Assembly (NCBI GenBank): GCA_035654175.1
Contig: DASRXL010000172.1
Coordinates: 1-29,229 of the forward strand
Length of the DNA: 29,229 nt
Origin: PNC22 sp035654175
GTDB taxonomy: Bacteria > Planctomycetota > Phycisphaerae > Phycisphaerales > UBA1924
Direction: 5' to 3'
Part shown: piece by piece, positions 5,957 to 14,298 of the stretch
How the letters are laid out: the number at the start of each line of letters is the position of its first letter
Numbering within the stretch: the first letter of the stretch is position 1
Notes under the pieces: generated by a model
Told to the model about the DNA's origin: nothing
Seen by the model: only the letters and a program-made list of their open reading frames with translations
The model's database searches: none
Translations under genes and position numbers: made by a program

Positions 5957-7591
5957 TTAGCGGCTGGCGACCACGATCTCGCGATCGATCATGGAGCGGA
6001 TGCTCGCCTCCATGGAGCTGTCGGCCCGCGTGTAGGTGGCCTGGTAGATGATCCTCCCGAACTCGCCGGTGGCGGCGGTCGTCAGGGGCTGGGTCCGGGT
6101 GACCGTGGACGGGGTCGTGCGCACCGTGGGATCGGTCTTGAGCGCGTCCTGATCCTTGTTGGGCGCGTCCTGGTTCTTGCGGCCGTCGTAGTCGTCGCCC
6201 ACGTCGGCGTCGTCGTCGAGGTTGTCGTTGAGCGTGTCGTCGTCCAGGTCGTCGTCGGCGGCGTCATCCAGGTCATCGGTGGCGTCGTCGAGATCGTCGG
6301 CCGCGTCGTCGAGATCGTCCTCGAGGTCGTCGCTCAGGTCGGTGTCAAGGTCGTCCTCGCGGTCGAGGTTGTCGGTGGCGGGCCGGTCCCACCGGTCGGG
6401 CGTGGTGGTGATGTCGCTGGGCATGGAGCCCGACGCGTCGTACATGGTCACGCGCTGCGTGTTGTCGTCCACGACCTCGAGCACCACGATGACGTTCTCG
6501 AAGCCCCGCTGCATCGGTTTGCTATACGTGTCGGTCAGCGGCTGGGTGCGCGTCGCGGAGGGGTCGGTCGGAGAGATGTCGGGATCGATCAGCGTATCGG
6601 TCGAGGGGTCGGTCTCGCGGTCGAGCTCGCGATCCTGGCGGAGCGAGTCGGGCTGGTCACGGCTCGGATCGGTGCGCCAGGCGTCGTCGCTGGCCGGCCG
6701 ATCGGAGGGCTTGGTCTGCCAGTCGGTCGTGCGGCTTGGATCGCTCATCCCGGTCGAGCCGGAAGACTTGTCGGCCTGGCCGCGGAAGACCACGCGGTTG
6801 CGCTGGGCGTCGTAGATGCCCGTGTCGTACTTGATGCCCTCGTAGTGGTTGCTCAGCATGACCATGTCGTAGGTCTTGGAGTCCTGGTTGAAGGAGATCA
6901 TGGTGATGCCGCGGAAGCCCTCGCCGCCGGTCATGTCGCTCGGTGGCGTGGTGTCCTGCTGGCCGTCGGAGGGGATTCCGAGGTCCTCGCCGGCGGTGGG
7001 GACCACGATGCGTTCGTGGAGCACGTCGTCGCCGAGCACCATGTCGCATTCGGCGTAGCCGGAGAGGTGCTTCATGCCGGGCTGGCTCGTCATGGTCTGC
7101 CCGGTCTGGCCGGCCTGCTGCCCGCTCTGGCCCGTCCGGCCGGTGGTCGCGGCGTCCTGCTTGTTCTCGCCGGAGTCCTTGAACCATGGGTTCGAGGGGT
7201 CGTCCTTCTCGGTGTGGGTGGTGTCGGCGGGCTTGTTGGTCTGGGTGCCGGTCTGGGTGCCGGTCTGGCCTGTGGTCTTGGTGGCGGTATCGCCGCCGAG
7301 TCCGCGCTCGCCGGGGGTGATGTAGCGCTGATCGACGCCGGTGGTGGTGGTCGTGGTGGAGTGGCCGGAGCCCATCTTGCTCCAGAACGCCTCGTTGAGC
7401 ATGACATCGACGCGCCAAACGCCTTGGCGCTGCTCGAGGATCTGGTCGACATTCTCGGCGCTGCCGGCCTGAGGCGTGTTGCTCAGTGTGCCGCTCTGGC
7501 GCTCGGTGGTGGTCGTATTCTGCGCCGACGCGCTGGTGAGGCCGAGCGCCACGCTCGATCCGCAGACGCAGATCAATCTTCTGACTGTCAT
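5957..7591 (-). CDS. Exported DUF1579-like protein with Asp-rich low-complexity insert
   Basis: The 544-residue product begins with a signal peptide (MTVRRLICVCGSSVALGLTSASA). The start ATG at 7591 has AAGGAG seven bases upstream. Segments resembling the DUF1579 fold are spread along the chain: QRQGVWRVDVML near the start, then GYAECDMVLGDDVLHERIV, GFRGITMISFNQDSKTYDMVMLSNHYEGI, YDAQRNRVVFRGQ (about 265), FENVIVVLEVVDD (about 362) and FGRIIYQATYTRAD (about 506). Between them lie disordered inserts: a Thr/Gln/Gly-rich stretch (TGTQTGTQT), a Ser/Asp/Arg-rich linker, and at about 410-467 a run of Asp-Asp-Leu/Ala repeats. The function of DUF1579 is unknown; the acidic tract could bind calcium or cell-surface material. 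Single-gene unit with its own terminator. Confidence 0.75.
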   Translation of the reverse strand: MTVRRLICVCGSSVALGLTSASAQNTTTTERQSGTLSNTPQAGSAENVDQILEQRQGVWRVDVMLNEAFWSKMGSGHSTTTTTTGVDQRYITPGERGLGGDTATKTTGQTGTQTGTQTNKPADTTHTEKDDPSNPWFKDSGENKQDAATTGRTGQSGQQAGQTGQTMTSQPGMKHLSGYAECDMVLGDDVLHERIVVPTAGEDLGIPSDGQQDTTPPSDMTGGEGFRGITMISFNQDSKTYDMVMLSNHYEGIKYDTGIYDAQRNRVVFRGQADKSSGSTGMSDPSRTTDWQTKPSDRPASDDAWRTDPSRDQPDSLRQDRELDRETDPSTDTLIDPDISPTDPSATRTQPLTDTYSKPMQRGFENVIVVLEVVDDNTQRVTMYDASGSMPSDITTTPDRWDRPATDNLDREDDLDTDLSDDLEDDLDDAADDLDDATDDLDDAADDDLDDDTLNDNLDDDADVGDDYDGRKNQDAPNKDQDALKTDPTVRTTPSTVTRTQPLTTAATGEFGRIIYQATYTRADSSMEASIRSMIDREIVVASR

Positions 7592-7748
7592 TCGAGAGCT
7601 CCTTGTTTGCATGCTTCGGCTGCGATCGGCAGGCTCGTACGGCCTCCCTCGATCCGTCTTCTGTTTCCGGAGTATGGACAAACCCGTTGAGCAGCTAGTG
7701 AACTTGCGGTGAATCTCGACTCATGGCTTCCGCCAGGCGTACGGCTCG

Positions 7749-7782
7749 GAAAAAGAAGAGCCCCGCCGGGACGGCGGGGCTC
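7749..7782 (-). terminator. Intrinsic terminator of glutamine synthetase III
   Basis: GAGCCCCGCC (7758-7767) and GGCGGGGCTC (7773-7782) make a perfect 10-base-pair stem with a five-base loop. On the minus strand the stem is followed directly by TTCTTTTT. It sits about 25 bases past the stop of the glutamine synthetase gene, a textbook Rho-independent terminator. Confidence 0.93.
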
Positions 7783-7806
7783 TCTCGCGACAACAGGAGC
7801 GTGGAG

Positions 7807-10014
7807 TTACTTGACGATGAGCATTTCCCCGTAGGTCGGGAGCGGCCAAGAGTCCGCGGCGACATGAAGCTCGAGCTGGTCGACGACCTCGCGCAGCGCC
7901 TCCATCGCGGGGCGGACTTTGTCGCGGATCTGACGGGCGTGCTTCTCGGGGCCGCCGTGATCACCGGCGATCGCGCAGTCCAGCGCCGCCAAGCGGCTCT
8001 GGGTCGCCCGGACGAGCGACACGAAGTGGCGAGCCTCGGCCTCGAGCTCCGGATTCTCGATGTCGAAGCCCGCGGTCGAGGCGAGCGCGTCGAACAGCTC
8101 GGACTGGTGGCGCCATGCCGCGGGCAGCACGCGGGTGCGCACGAGCGACACCATCGTCTCGGCCTCGATGGTGATCTGCTTGCAGTACTTCTCGAGGAAG
8201 ATGGTGGTGCGGCTGTCGAGCTCGGGCTTGGTGAGGACCTTGTGCTTCTTGAAGAGGTCCGCGTGCTTCTTGGAGTTGAGCCCGGCGAGGGCGCTCACGC
8301 TGTCGCGCAGGTTGGGGAGCCCTCGGCGCTCGGCCTCGGCGTGCCAGGCGGCGTCGTAGCCGTCGCCGTTGAAGACGACGCGCTTGTGGTCCTTCACGAT
8401 CTTCTGGAGCACCTCCCAGACGGCCTGCTCGCGCTTGGCGGGCGTCGGGTTCTTGCCCATCGCCTTCTCGAGGCGGTCGCCGATCTCCTCGAGCGCCTCG
8501 GCGACGATGGTGTTGAGGACGGTGGTCGGCCAGGAGACTGCGGTGCTGGCGCCCGCGGCGCGGAACTCGAACTTGTTGCCGGTGAACGCGAAGGGGGACG
8601 TGCGGTTGCGGTCGCCGGTGTGGCGGGGGATCTGCGGGAGGGACTTGGCCCCCAGGTCGAGCTTGCCGCCCTTCATCGTCTTCTTCGCCTCGCCGGCCTC
8701 GAGCTGCTCGAGAATGTCGGTGAGCATGTCGCCCAGGAAGATCGAGATGATGGCGGGGGGGGCCTCGTTGGCGCCGAGGCGATGGTCGTTGCCGGCGCTG
8801 GCGACGCTGGCGCGGAGGAGCTCCGCGTAGGTGTCCACCGCGTAGATCACCGCGCAGAGGAAGACGAGGAACTGCATGTTCGTGTGCGTCTCCTCGCGCG
8901 GGTCGAGGAGGTTCACGCCGGTGTCGGTGGCGAGCGACCAGTTGAGGTGCTTGCCGGAGCCGTTGATGCCGGCGAAGGGCTTCTCGTGGAGCACGGCGCG
9001 GAGCCCGTACTGGATGCCGATGCGCCGGAGCGTCTCCATCAGGATCATCTGGTGGTCGCAGGCGATGTTGGCCGTCTCGAAGTGCGGCGCGAACTCGAAC
9101 TGCCCGGGGGCGACCTCGTTGTGCCGGGTCCGCACGGGCACGCCGAGCCGGTAGAGCTCACGCTCGCACTCGGCCATGAAGGCGAGGGCGCGGGCCGGGA
9201 TCGACCCGAAGTAGTGGTCCTCGAGCTGCTGGCCCTTCGGGGGCCTGGCGCCCAGAAGCGTGCGCTCGCACATGACCAGGTCCGGGCGGTCGAAGTACGC
9301 GTCGCGGTCGACGAGGAAGTACTCCTGCTCCGCGCCGAGGGTCGCGTAGACGCGGGTGACGCCCTCGTCGGACTCGAAGAGCCGGAGGATGCGCATCGCC
9401 GCGGCGGAGACCGCGTCCATCGAGCGCAGCAGCGGCGTCTTCTTGTCCAAGGCCTCGCCGTTCCACGAGACGAAGACCGTGGGGATGCAGAGCGTGACGT
9501 GGTTGTGGCCGCGGACCAGGAAGACCGGGCTCGTCGGGTCCCAGGCGGTGTAGCCCCGGGCCTCGAACGTGGCGCGGAGACCGCCGGAGGGGAAGCTCGA
9601 CGCGTCGGGCTCGCCTTGGACGAGCATGCTCCCCGTGAACTCGCTGACGGCGCCGCCGTGCCCGTCGGGCGTGAGGAAGCTGTCGTGCTTCTCGGCCGTC
9701 GAGCCCGTGAGCGGCTGGAACCAGTGCGTGTAGTGCGTCGCCCCGTGCTCGACGGCCCACTCCTTCATGGCGGCGGCGATGACGTCCGCCAGCTCGTGGG
9801 GGAGCGGCTCGCCGTGCTGCGTGGTGCGCAGGAAACGCCGGAAGATGTCTTTGGGAAGGCGTTGCTGCATCTGACGCTCGCTGAAGACGTCGCAGGCGAA
9901 CTCTTCCTGGACGCGCTTCGACCGGCCCGGATTGCCGTTCGACTGGGCCGGGGCGCTCGTCCAGCCCGGCGAGCTCTGGGGCAGCGTCCCAACTCCGTTG
10001 TTCAGCCGATGCAT
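7807..10014 (-). CDS. glnN: Glutamine synthetase type III
   Basis: The 735-residue product matches GSIII in length and motifs. They include the GSIII N-terminal region with DVFSERQMQQRLP, the metal-binding GAEQEYF (about 225), HNEVAPGQFEFAPHFE, NGSGKHLNWSL (about 348), the ATP/glutamate site NRTSPFAFTGNKFEFRAAG (about 468) and a long helical C-terminal domain ending in LPTYGEMLIVK. It joins ammonia to glutamate using ATP in the cytoplasm. GSIII enzymes are dodecamers without the GSI adenylylation site. The start is ATG at 10014, supported by AGGGGA eight bases upstream; an in-frame ATG ten codons earlier has no ribosome site. It has its own terminator and no PII or amtB neighbour here, so nitrogen control is not evident from context. 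Confidence 0.96.
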   Translation of the reverse strand: MHRLNNGVGTLPQSSPGWTSAPAQSNGNPGRSKRVQEEFACDVFSERQMQQRLPKDIFRRFLRTTQHGEPLPHELADVIAAAMKEWAVEHGATHYTHWFQPLTGSTAEKHDSFLTPDGHGGAVSEFTGSMLVQGEPDASSFPSGGLRATFEARGYTAWDPTSPVFLVRGHNHVTLCIPTVFVSWNGEALDKKTPLLRSMDAVSAAAMRILRLFESDEGVTRVYATLGAEQEYFLVDRDAYFDRPDLVMCERTLLGARPPKGQQLEDHYFGSIPARALAFMAECERELYRLGVPVRTRHNEVAPGQFEFAPHFETANIACDHQMILMETLRRIGIQYGLRAVLHEKPFAGINGSGKHLNWSLATDTGVNLLDPREETHTNMQFLVFLCAVIYAVDTYAELLRASVASAGNDHRLGANEAPPAIISIFLGDMLTDILEQLEAGEAKKTMKGGKLDLGAKSLPQIPRHTGDRNRTSPFAFTGNKFEFRAAGASTAVSWPTTVLNTIVAEALEEIGDRLEKAMGKNPTPAKREQAVWEVLQKIVKDHKRVVFNGDGYDAAWHAEAERRGLPNLRDSVSALAGLNSKKHADLFKKHKVLTKPELDSRTTIFLEKYCKQITIEAETMVSLVRTRVLPAAWRHQSELFDALASTAGFDIENPELEAEARHFVSLVRATQSRLAALDCAIAGDHGGPEKHARQIRDKVRPAMEALREVVDQLELHVAADSWPLPTYGEMLIVK

Positions 10015-10155
10015 CAATGTATTCCCCTGTGAATACGCATGCATACCCGGCGGAAGCCGCGGCTCCGCGGCATCACATCCGCACGGAATGGGCGCATTGT
10101 GGCGGCCCCGGCGATTCGGACAAGAGGGGAGGCGGGAGTTGCGTGAAAACGGTCT

Positions 10156-10192
10156 TAAAAAGAGGGCCGGCTCGCCGTCAGGCCGATCCGGC
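10156..10192 (-). terminator. Intrinsic terminator of trpA, overlapping its stop codon
   Basis: On the minus strand a 27-base imperfect hairpin (10166-10192) has outer arms GCCGG/CCGGC and inner TC-GCC/GGC-GA pairs with one mismatch and one bulged base. CCCTCTTTTT follows. The TGAC loop includes the trpA stop codon (10178-10180), so the termination signal begins inside the coding sequence. Confidence 0.8.
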
Positions 10193-11008
10193 GGCCGCGC
10201 CGGGGATGGGCGCGCGGGGCAACGCCCGGCTCAGCTCCGCCATGAACGAGCCCGCCGCCGCGCTCGCCGAGCCCCCCGGACCCGCCTGGTCGATGCGCCG
10301 GATCAGGGCGCTTCCGACGATGGCGGCGTCCGCGTGCGCGACGACCGCCCGGACGTGCTCGGGCGTCGAGATGCCGAACCCGCACGCGATGGGGAGCGGC
10401 GTCGCCTCCCGTAGCCGGGCGACGCGCCGGCCCACGTCCGGCGCCTCTCCCCGCTCTCCCGTGATGCCCGTGCGGGCGAGCAGGTACACGAAGCCGGAGC
10501 ATGCGCCCGCGATCGCCTCAGCGCGCTCGGGGCTCGTCGTCGGAGCGATGAGGAGCGAGGCGGTCAGGCCCTCGGCTCTGGCGGCGGAGAGGAGCTCGGC
10601 GGCTTCTTCGAGGGGCGCGTCTGGGTAAATGACGCCGTCGAATCCGGCCGCCGCCGCACGGCGCGCGAACCCGGCGGGTCCGCCGGCGCGGAACACGATC
10701 GACGCGCTCACCATCGCGACGAGACCGACTCCGAGGCCGGCGCGCACCGATTCGACCTGGCGGAATATGGCGTCGGGGGTGACGCCCCGCTCGAGCGCCG
10801 CGTGCATGGCTGCGGCGATGACCGGGCCGTCGGCGATCGGGTCCGAGAAGGGGAAGCCGATCTCGACGATGCCGGCGCCTCCCTCCTCGAGGGCGCGGAG
10901 CAGGCCGGGGCCGTCACCCAGCGACGGGTGGCCGCCGCAGATGAACGGCATGAGCAGCGGCGAGCCGCTCGAGCGGGCGCGGGCGAAGATCGCGTCGATG
11001 CGATTCAT
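10178..11008 (-). CDS. trpA: Tryptophan synthase alpha subunit
   Basis: The 276-residue TIM-barrel protein has both catalytic acids at the same positions as E. coli TrpA: Glu49 in GIVEIGFPFSDPIADG and Asp60 in the same block. Later blocks YPDAPLEEAAELL, FVYLLARTGITGE, CGFGISTPEHV and AAIVGSALI are standard. TrpA cleaves indole-3-glycerol phosphate to indole, which is channelled to TrpB. Here trpB is not adjacent: the upstream neighbour is a divergent protease and the downstream one is glutamine synthetase III. The start is ATG at 11008. No trp leader peptide or attenuator can be seen in the 217-base divergent spacer. Confidence 0.96.
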   Translation of the reverse strand: MNRIDAIFARARSSGSPLLMPFICGGHPSLGDGPGLLRALEEGGAGIVEIGFPFSDPIADGPVIAAAMHAALERGVTPDAIFRQVESVRAGLGVGLVAMVSASIVFRAGGPAGFARRAAAAGFDGVIYPDAPLEEAAELLSAARAEGLTASLLIAPTTSPERAEAIAGACSGFVYLLARTGITGERGEAPDVGRRVARLREATPLPIACGFGISTPEHVRAVVAHADAAIVGSALIRRIDQAGPGGSASAAAGSFMAELSRALPRAPIPGAAAGSA

Positions 11009-11060
11009 GGTGGCCGGTATGGTAACGCGTAGGCGAACGACGCCAATTCGCGGGCGGCTA

Positions 11061-11090
11061 TTGACTCACACCGCGGGTTCACGGTAAATT
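11061..11090 (+). promoter_or_regulatory. Candidate sigma-70-type promoter for the secreted protease
   Basis: TTGACT (11061-11066) and TAAATT (11085-11090) are separated by 18 bases, in one of the few AT-richer patches of the window. They lie about 135 bases before the protease start codon and point toward it. The match to TTGACA/TATAAT is moderate, so the call is tentative. Confidence 0.45.
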
Positions 11091-11225
11091 TAGGTTCGTT
11101 GATTCGCTTTCTGTTTGGTTCGACGTGAGCCGGACCCGACGAAGGGTGCGTGTGTGGCCATTCCCTCGTTCGCGTCTGCGGAATCCCAGCCCGGGCGGCC
11201 CCCGGCGCTGAGCAGGAGAAGTGTC

Positions 11226-13331
11226 ATGCGGAAGCCCGGTCTCTTCGGCGCGTGTGCGCACGCGCGGCTTGCAGCGGTGATCGGCATCACCATCGGATGC
11301 GCGGGCCTGGCGATTGGAGCCCCGGTCCAGCAGGCGGCGCCCGGCGTCGTGCAGGTGGTGCCGGTCCGGGGCTCGATGGAGCTCTCGGGCCAGATGATCG
11401 CCAAGCCGGTGCAGCCCAACGGCGAGCGGGCCCTGCAGGCGGCCCACGACTCGGCGGTGGAGATGCTGCATCTCGAGTACGAGGTCCTCTTCCGCGAGGA
11501 CCTGGTCGATCACTACATCTTCAAGGTGCCGCAGGGCGCGACGGAGCAGGAGGTCATCAACAGGCTCGCGGCGACCGGACTGTTCGAGTTCGTCGAGCCC
11601 GACTGGATCCTTTACCCCATCGGCTGCCCGAACGACAGCCGCTTCAGCAGCCAGTGGCACCACGGCTCGACGAAGATGCAGTCGTGCGACGCGTGGGGGC
11701 TGCACCAGGGCAACTCCTCCGTCACGGTCGGCATCTGCGACACGGGGGTGCAGACCAACCACCCCGACCTGCTGCTCAACCGGGAGGAGGGCTACAACGC
11801 GGTGGACCGGCGCTGGGAGAGCCAGGGCGGTCAGATCGGTCCGGTGCACTCCCACGGCACGCAGACGACCGGCTGCGCCGCCGCGAACGGCAACAACGGC
11901 ACGGGCGTCTCGGGCGCGGGCTGGAACCTGAGCCACCGGATGCTGCGCGTCTCGAACAGCTCGAGCGGCTCGGCGAACCTGAGCACGCTCACGCACGCGG
12001 CGCTCACCTCGATCCAGAACGGCGACAAGGTCGCGAACGTGTCCTACTCGGGCGTGAATTCGAGCTCGGTGCGTTCCACCGCCACGCAGATCAAGAACCT
12101 CGGCGGCCTGCTCACGTGGTCGGCCGGCAACGACGGGGCGTACCTGAACTGGGGCAATCGCGACAACGACGACGTGATCGTCGTGGGCTCCACGACCAGC
12201 TCCGATAACAAATCCAATTTCAGCGCGTACGGCCCGAGCGTGGATCTCATGGCGCCGGGGAGCAGCGTCTTCACGACGACGATCAACTCCTCGTACGGGA
12301 GCGTGAGCGGCACGAGCTTCTCCGCCCCGCTCACGGCCGGGCTCATCGGGCTCCTGTGGTCCAGCGATCCGAGCCTCACGCCCGACCAGGTCGAGGAGAT
12401 CCTGAAGGAAGGATGCGATGATCTCGGCTCTTCGGGCCCGGACAACACCTTCGGCTACGGCCGGATCAACTCCTACCAGTCGCTGCAGCTCACCGGCAGC
12501 GTGAACACGGCCCCGGTGATCACGATCAACTCACCGAACTACGGCTCGGCGTTCACCCTCGGCGACGTGATCCAGTTCAACACGACGACCATCGACGGCG
12601 AGGACGGCAACATCTCGTCCCAGGTCACCTGGACGTCGCACCTGGACGGCCTCATCGGCACGGGCAACTTCTCGACGTCGTCGCTCTCGGAGGGCGTGCA
12701 CTTCATCGACGTCGAGGTGACGGATTCCGGCGGGCTGACCGACTACGAGTTCCTGAGCATCGCCGTCAACCCGGCATCCGTGCCCAACGCGCCGACCTCC
12801 ACCAGCACGAAGGAGGGGGCGCCGAACGAGCTCACCTTCCTCTGGGTGGACAACTCGAACAACGAGATCGGCTTCGAGGTGCAGCGGCAGCAGAAGGTCG
12901 GCGGCTCGTGGACGAATACCACGATCGTGGGCACCACCGGCGCCAACGCGACGACGTACGTGGAGAGCGTCGCGACCGGCGGCTGGCGCTACAGGGTGCG
13001 GGCCCTCGGCGACTCGGGGGACTCCGCGTGGAGCTCGTACAGGACGTCGCAGCCGGCGCGCCCCACCAACATGAGCGCCTCGGCCAACGGCTCGGTCGCG
13101 AACTTCTCCTGGAGCGAGAACTCGGGGCTCGAGAGCGGCTACTCCATCCAGCGCCAGCAGCGGGTGAACGGCACATGGACGAACACGACCACGATCGGCT
13201 CGGTCGGGGCGAATGTCTCGTCCTCGTCCGATTCTCCGGGCGCCGGCGAGTGGCGGTACCGCGTGCAGGCGAGCTCGCTCGGCCTGAACAGCGTCTGGTC
13301 CGCCTGGTCGAACAGGGTCATTCTCCCCTGA
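11226..13331 (+). CDS. Secreted subtilisin-like serine protease (S8) with two Fn3-like domains
   Basis: The 701-residue product starts at ATG 11226 with AGGAG seven bases upstream and has a signal sequence (ARLAAVIGITIGCAGLAIGA). A propeptide region follows, ending around FEFVEPDWILYPIGCP. The catalytic triad is visible: Asp172 in CDTGVQTNHPDL, His210 in HSHGTQTTG, Ser364 in GTSFSAPLTAG, with the oxyanion Asn in WSAGNDG. After the catalytic domain comes an Ig/PKD-like domain (APVITINSPNYGS to LSIAVNP). Two similar Fn3-like repeats follow, each with a QRQQ-x-V-x-G-x-WTNT strand and a WRYRV strand. No PEP-CTERM, LPxTG or Por sorting tail is present, so the enzyme is probably released. It likely degrades extracellular protein; the C-terminal domains may bind substrate. 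Confidence 0.93.
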   Translation: MRKPGLFGACAHARLAAVIGITIGCAGLAIGAPVQQAAPGVVQVVPVRGSMELSGQMIAKPVQPNGERALQAAHDSAVEMLHLEYEVLFREDLVDHYIFKVPQGATEQEVINRLAATGLFEFVEPDWILYPIGCPNDSRFSSQWHHGSTKMQSCDAWGLHQGNSSVTVGICDTGVQTNHPDLLLNREEGYNAVDRRWESQGGQIGPVHSHGTQTTGCAAANGNNGTGVSGAGWNLSHRMLRVSNSSSGSANLSTLTHAALTSIQNGDKVANVSYSGVNSSSVRSTATQIKNLGGLLTWSAGNDGAYLNWGNRDNDDVIVVGSTTSSDNKSNFSAYGPSVDLMAPGSSVFTTTINSSYGSVSGTSFSAPLTAGLIGLLWSSDPSLTPDQVEEILKEGCDDLGSSGPDNTFGYGRINSYQSLQLTGSVNTAPVITINSPNYGSAFTLGDVIQFNTTTIDGEDGNISSQVTWTSHLDGLIGTGNFSTSSLSEGVHFIDVEVTDSGGLTDYEFLSIAVNPASVPNAPTSTSTKEGAPNELTFLWVDNSNNEIGFEVQRQQKVGGSWTNTTIVGTTGANATTYVESVATGGWRYRVRALGDSGDSAWSSYRTSQPARPTNMSASANGSVANFSWSENSGLESGYSIQRQQRVNGTWTNTTTIGSVGANVSSSSDSPGAGEWRYRVQASSLGLNSVWSAWSNRVILP

Positions 13332-13353
13332 ACAGGCCGGCAACGTGAAGCTC

Positions 13354-13390
13354 CCGCGGGCCGCCGGAACGGGCGGCCCGCGGTTTTTTT
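13354..13390 (+). terminator. Intrinsic terminator of the secreted protease gene
   Basis: CCGCGGGCCGCC (13354-13365) and GGCGGCCCGCGG (13372-13383) form a perfect 12-base-pair GC stem with a six-base loop, followed by seven T residues (13384-13390). It lies just past the protease stop at 13331. Confidence 0.96.
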
Positions 13391-13419
13391 GCCGGGAGGC
13401 ACAGGGGGGGGCGAGCCCT

Positions 13420-14256
13420 TCAGCGGGTGATCACGTCGGGCACCTCGTCAAGGCCCTCGGTCAGCACCCGCGCCCCGTCGTCGGTAATGACGAGGTCGTG
13501 CTCGTAGTGGACGGCCTTCGAGCCGTCGGCCGTGTAGATCGGCCACTCGCCCCGGGCTTGGCGGGTGTGGCCGGTGCCGATCGCGATCATCGGCTCGACG
13601 GCCACGAGCGTCCCGGGCTCGCAGTGCCTCATCGCATCGGGCCACTCGCCGGGATAGCTCGGCACCACGTTGGCGATAAAGGGCGGCGCGTGCAGCTTGC
13701 GCCCGTAGCCGTGCCCCCCCAGCCCGCGAACGAGGTGAAACCCGCACTCGCCTTCCACATACCCCTGCACGACCCGCGCCCACTCGAGGTAGAGGTTTCG
13801 CGGCGTGAGCGCCTCAACCCCCCGGCGGATGGATTCCTTGCCGCAATCCATCAGACGCCGGACCTCGGGCGCGGGCTCGCCGATGCTGTAGGTCCACGCC
13901 GCGTCGCCGATCCATCCCTTGTGGAGCACGCCGATGTCCACCTTCACCAGGTCACCCGGCGCGAGCGGCGCCGCGTGCGACGAGGCCGTGCCGTGCACGA
14001 TGCAGTCGTTGACGCTGAGACATGCGTGCGAAGGAAAGGCGGGCGTCCGCGGCACCTTGTATCCCAGGAAGCACGAGCGGCAGCGCAGCTCCTCGAGCGT
14101 CCCGGCGATGAAGCGGTCCAGCTCAGCCATTGTCACGCCCGCACGCAGGAATCGCGCGACCCGCCGGTGCGTCTCAACGACGCATTGGGCCGCGGCGTAG
14201 GCGGCGTCGATCTCGGCGGGGCGGATTCTTTCCGCGGTCCGGCGCATGACGGGCAT
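13420..14256 (-). CDS. map: Methionine aminopeptidase type I
   Basis: The 278-residue cytoplasmic enzyme removes the initiator methionine from new proteins. All five metal ligands of the pita-bread fold can be placed: Asp107 and Asp118 (VKVDIGV...GWIGDAA), His182 (GLGGHGYG), Glu221 (VAVEPMI) and Glu252 (YEHDLVIT). Substrate-site His89 (CIVHG) and His189 (KLHAPP) are also present. The start is ATG at 14256; another in-frame ATG lies three codons later. The gene is divergent from a lipid kinase gene, with only 42 bases between the two starts. It is not next to secY or infA, where a map gene often sits, so a second copy elsewhere is possible. Confidence 0.95.
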   Translation of the reverse strand: MPVMRRTAERIRPAEIDAAYAAAQCVVETHRRVARFLRAGVTMAELDRFIAGTLEELRCRSCFLGYKVPRTPAFPSHACLSVNDCIVHGTASSHAAPLAPGDLVKVDIGVLHKGWIGDAAWTYSIGEPAPEVRRLMDCGKESIRRGVEALTPRNLYLEWARVVQGYVEGECGFHLVRGLGGHGYGRKLHAPPFIANVVPSYPGEWPDAMRHCEPGTLVAVEPMIAIGTGHTRQARGEWPIYTADGSKAVHYEHDLVITDDGARVLTEGLDEVPDVITR

Positions 14257-14298
14257 GCTAGGCCCCGGCCCGCGTCGCGGGCGGTAGGCTTGCGCTCG

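Noticed and set aside
6222..6815. A Ser-rich plus-strand open frame (repeated SSRSSAASS)
   Set aside because: It is the antisense image of the Asp-rich repeat of the DUF1579-like protein; GTC/GAC-type codons read as Ser/Arg on the other strand.
7723..10032. A 769-codon plus-strand open frame opposite glutamine synthetase III
   Set aside because: It is antisense to a certain gene and has no recognisable domain or ribosome site. It also runs through the minus-strand terminator.
14257..14298. Bidirectional promoter between map and the lipid kinase
   Set aside because: The divergent starts are only 42 bases apart, but no -35/-10 pair can be read on either strand. Promoters may lie inside the opposite genes.
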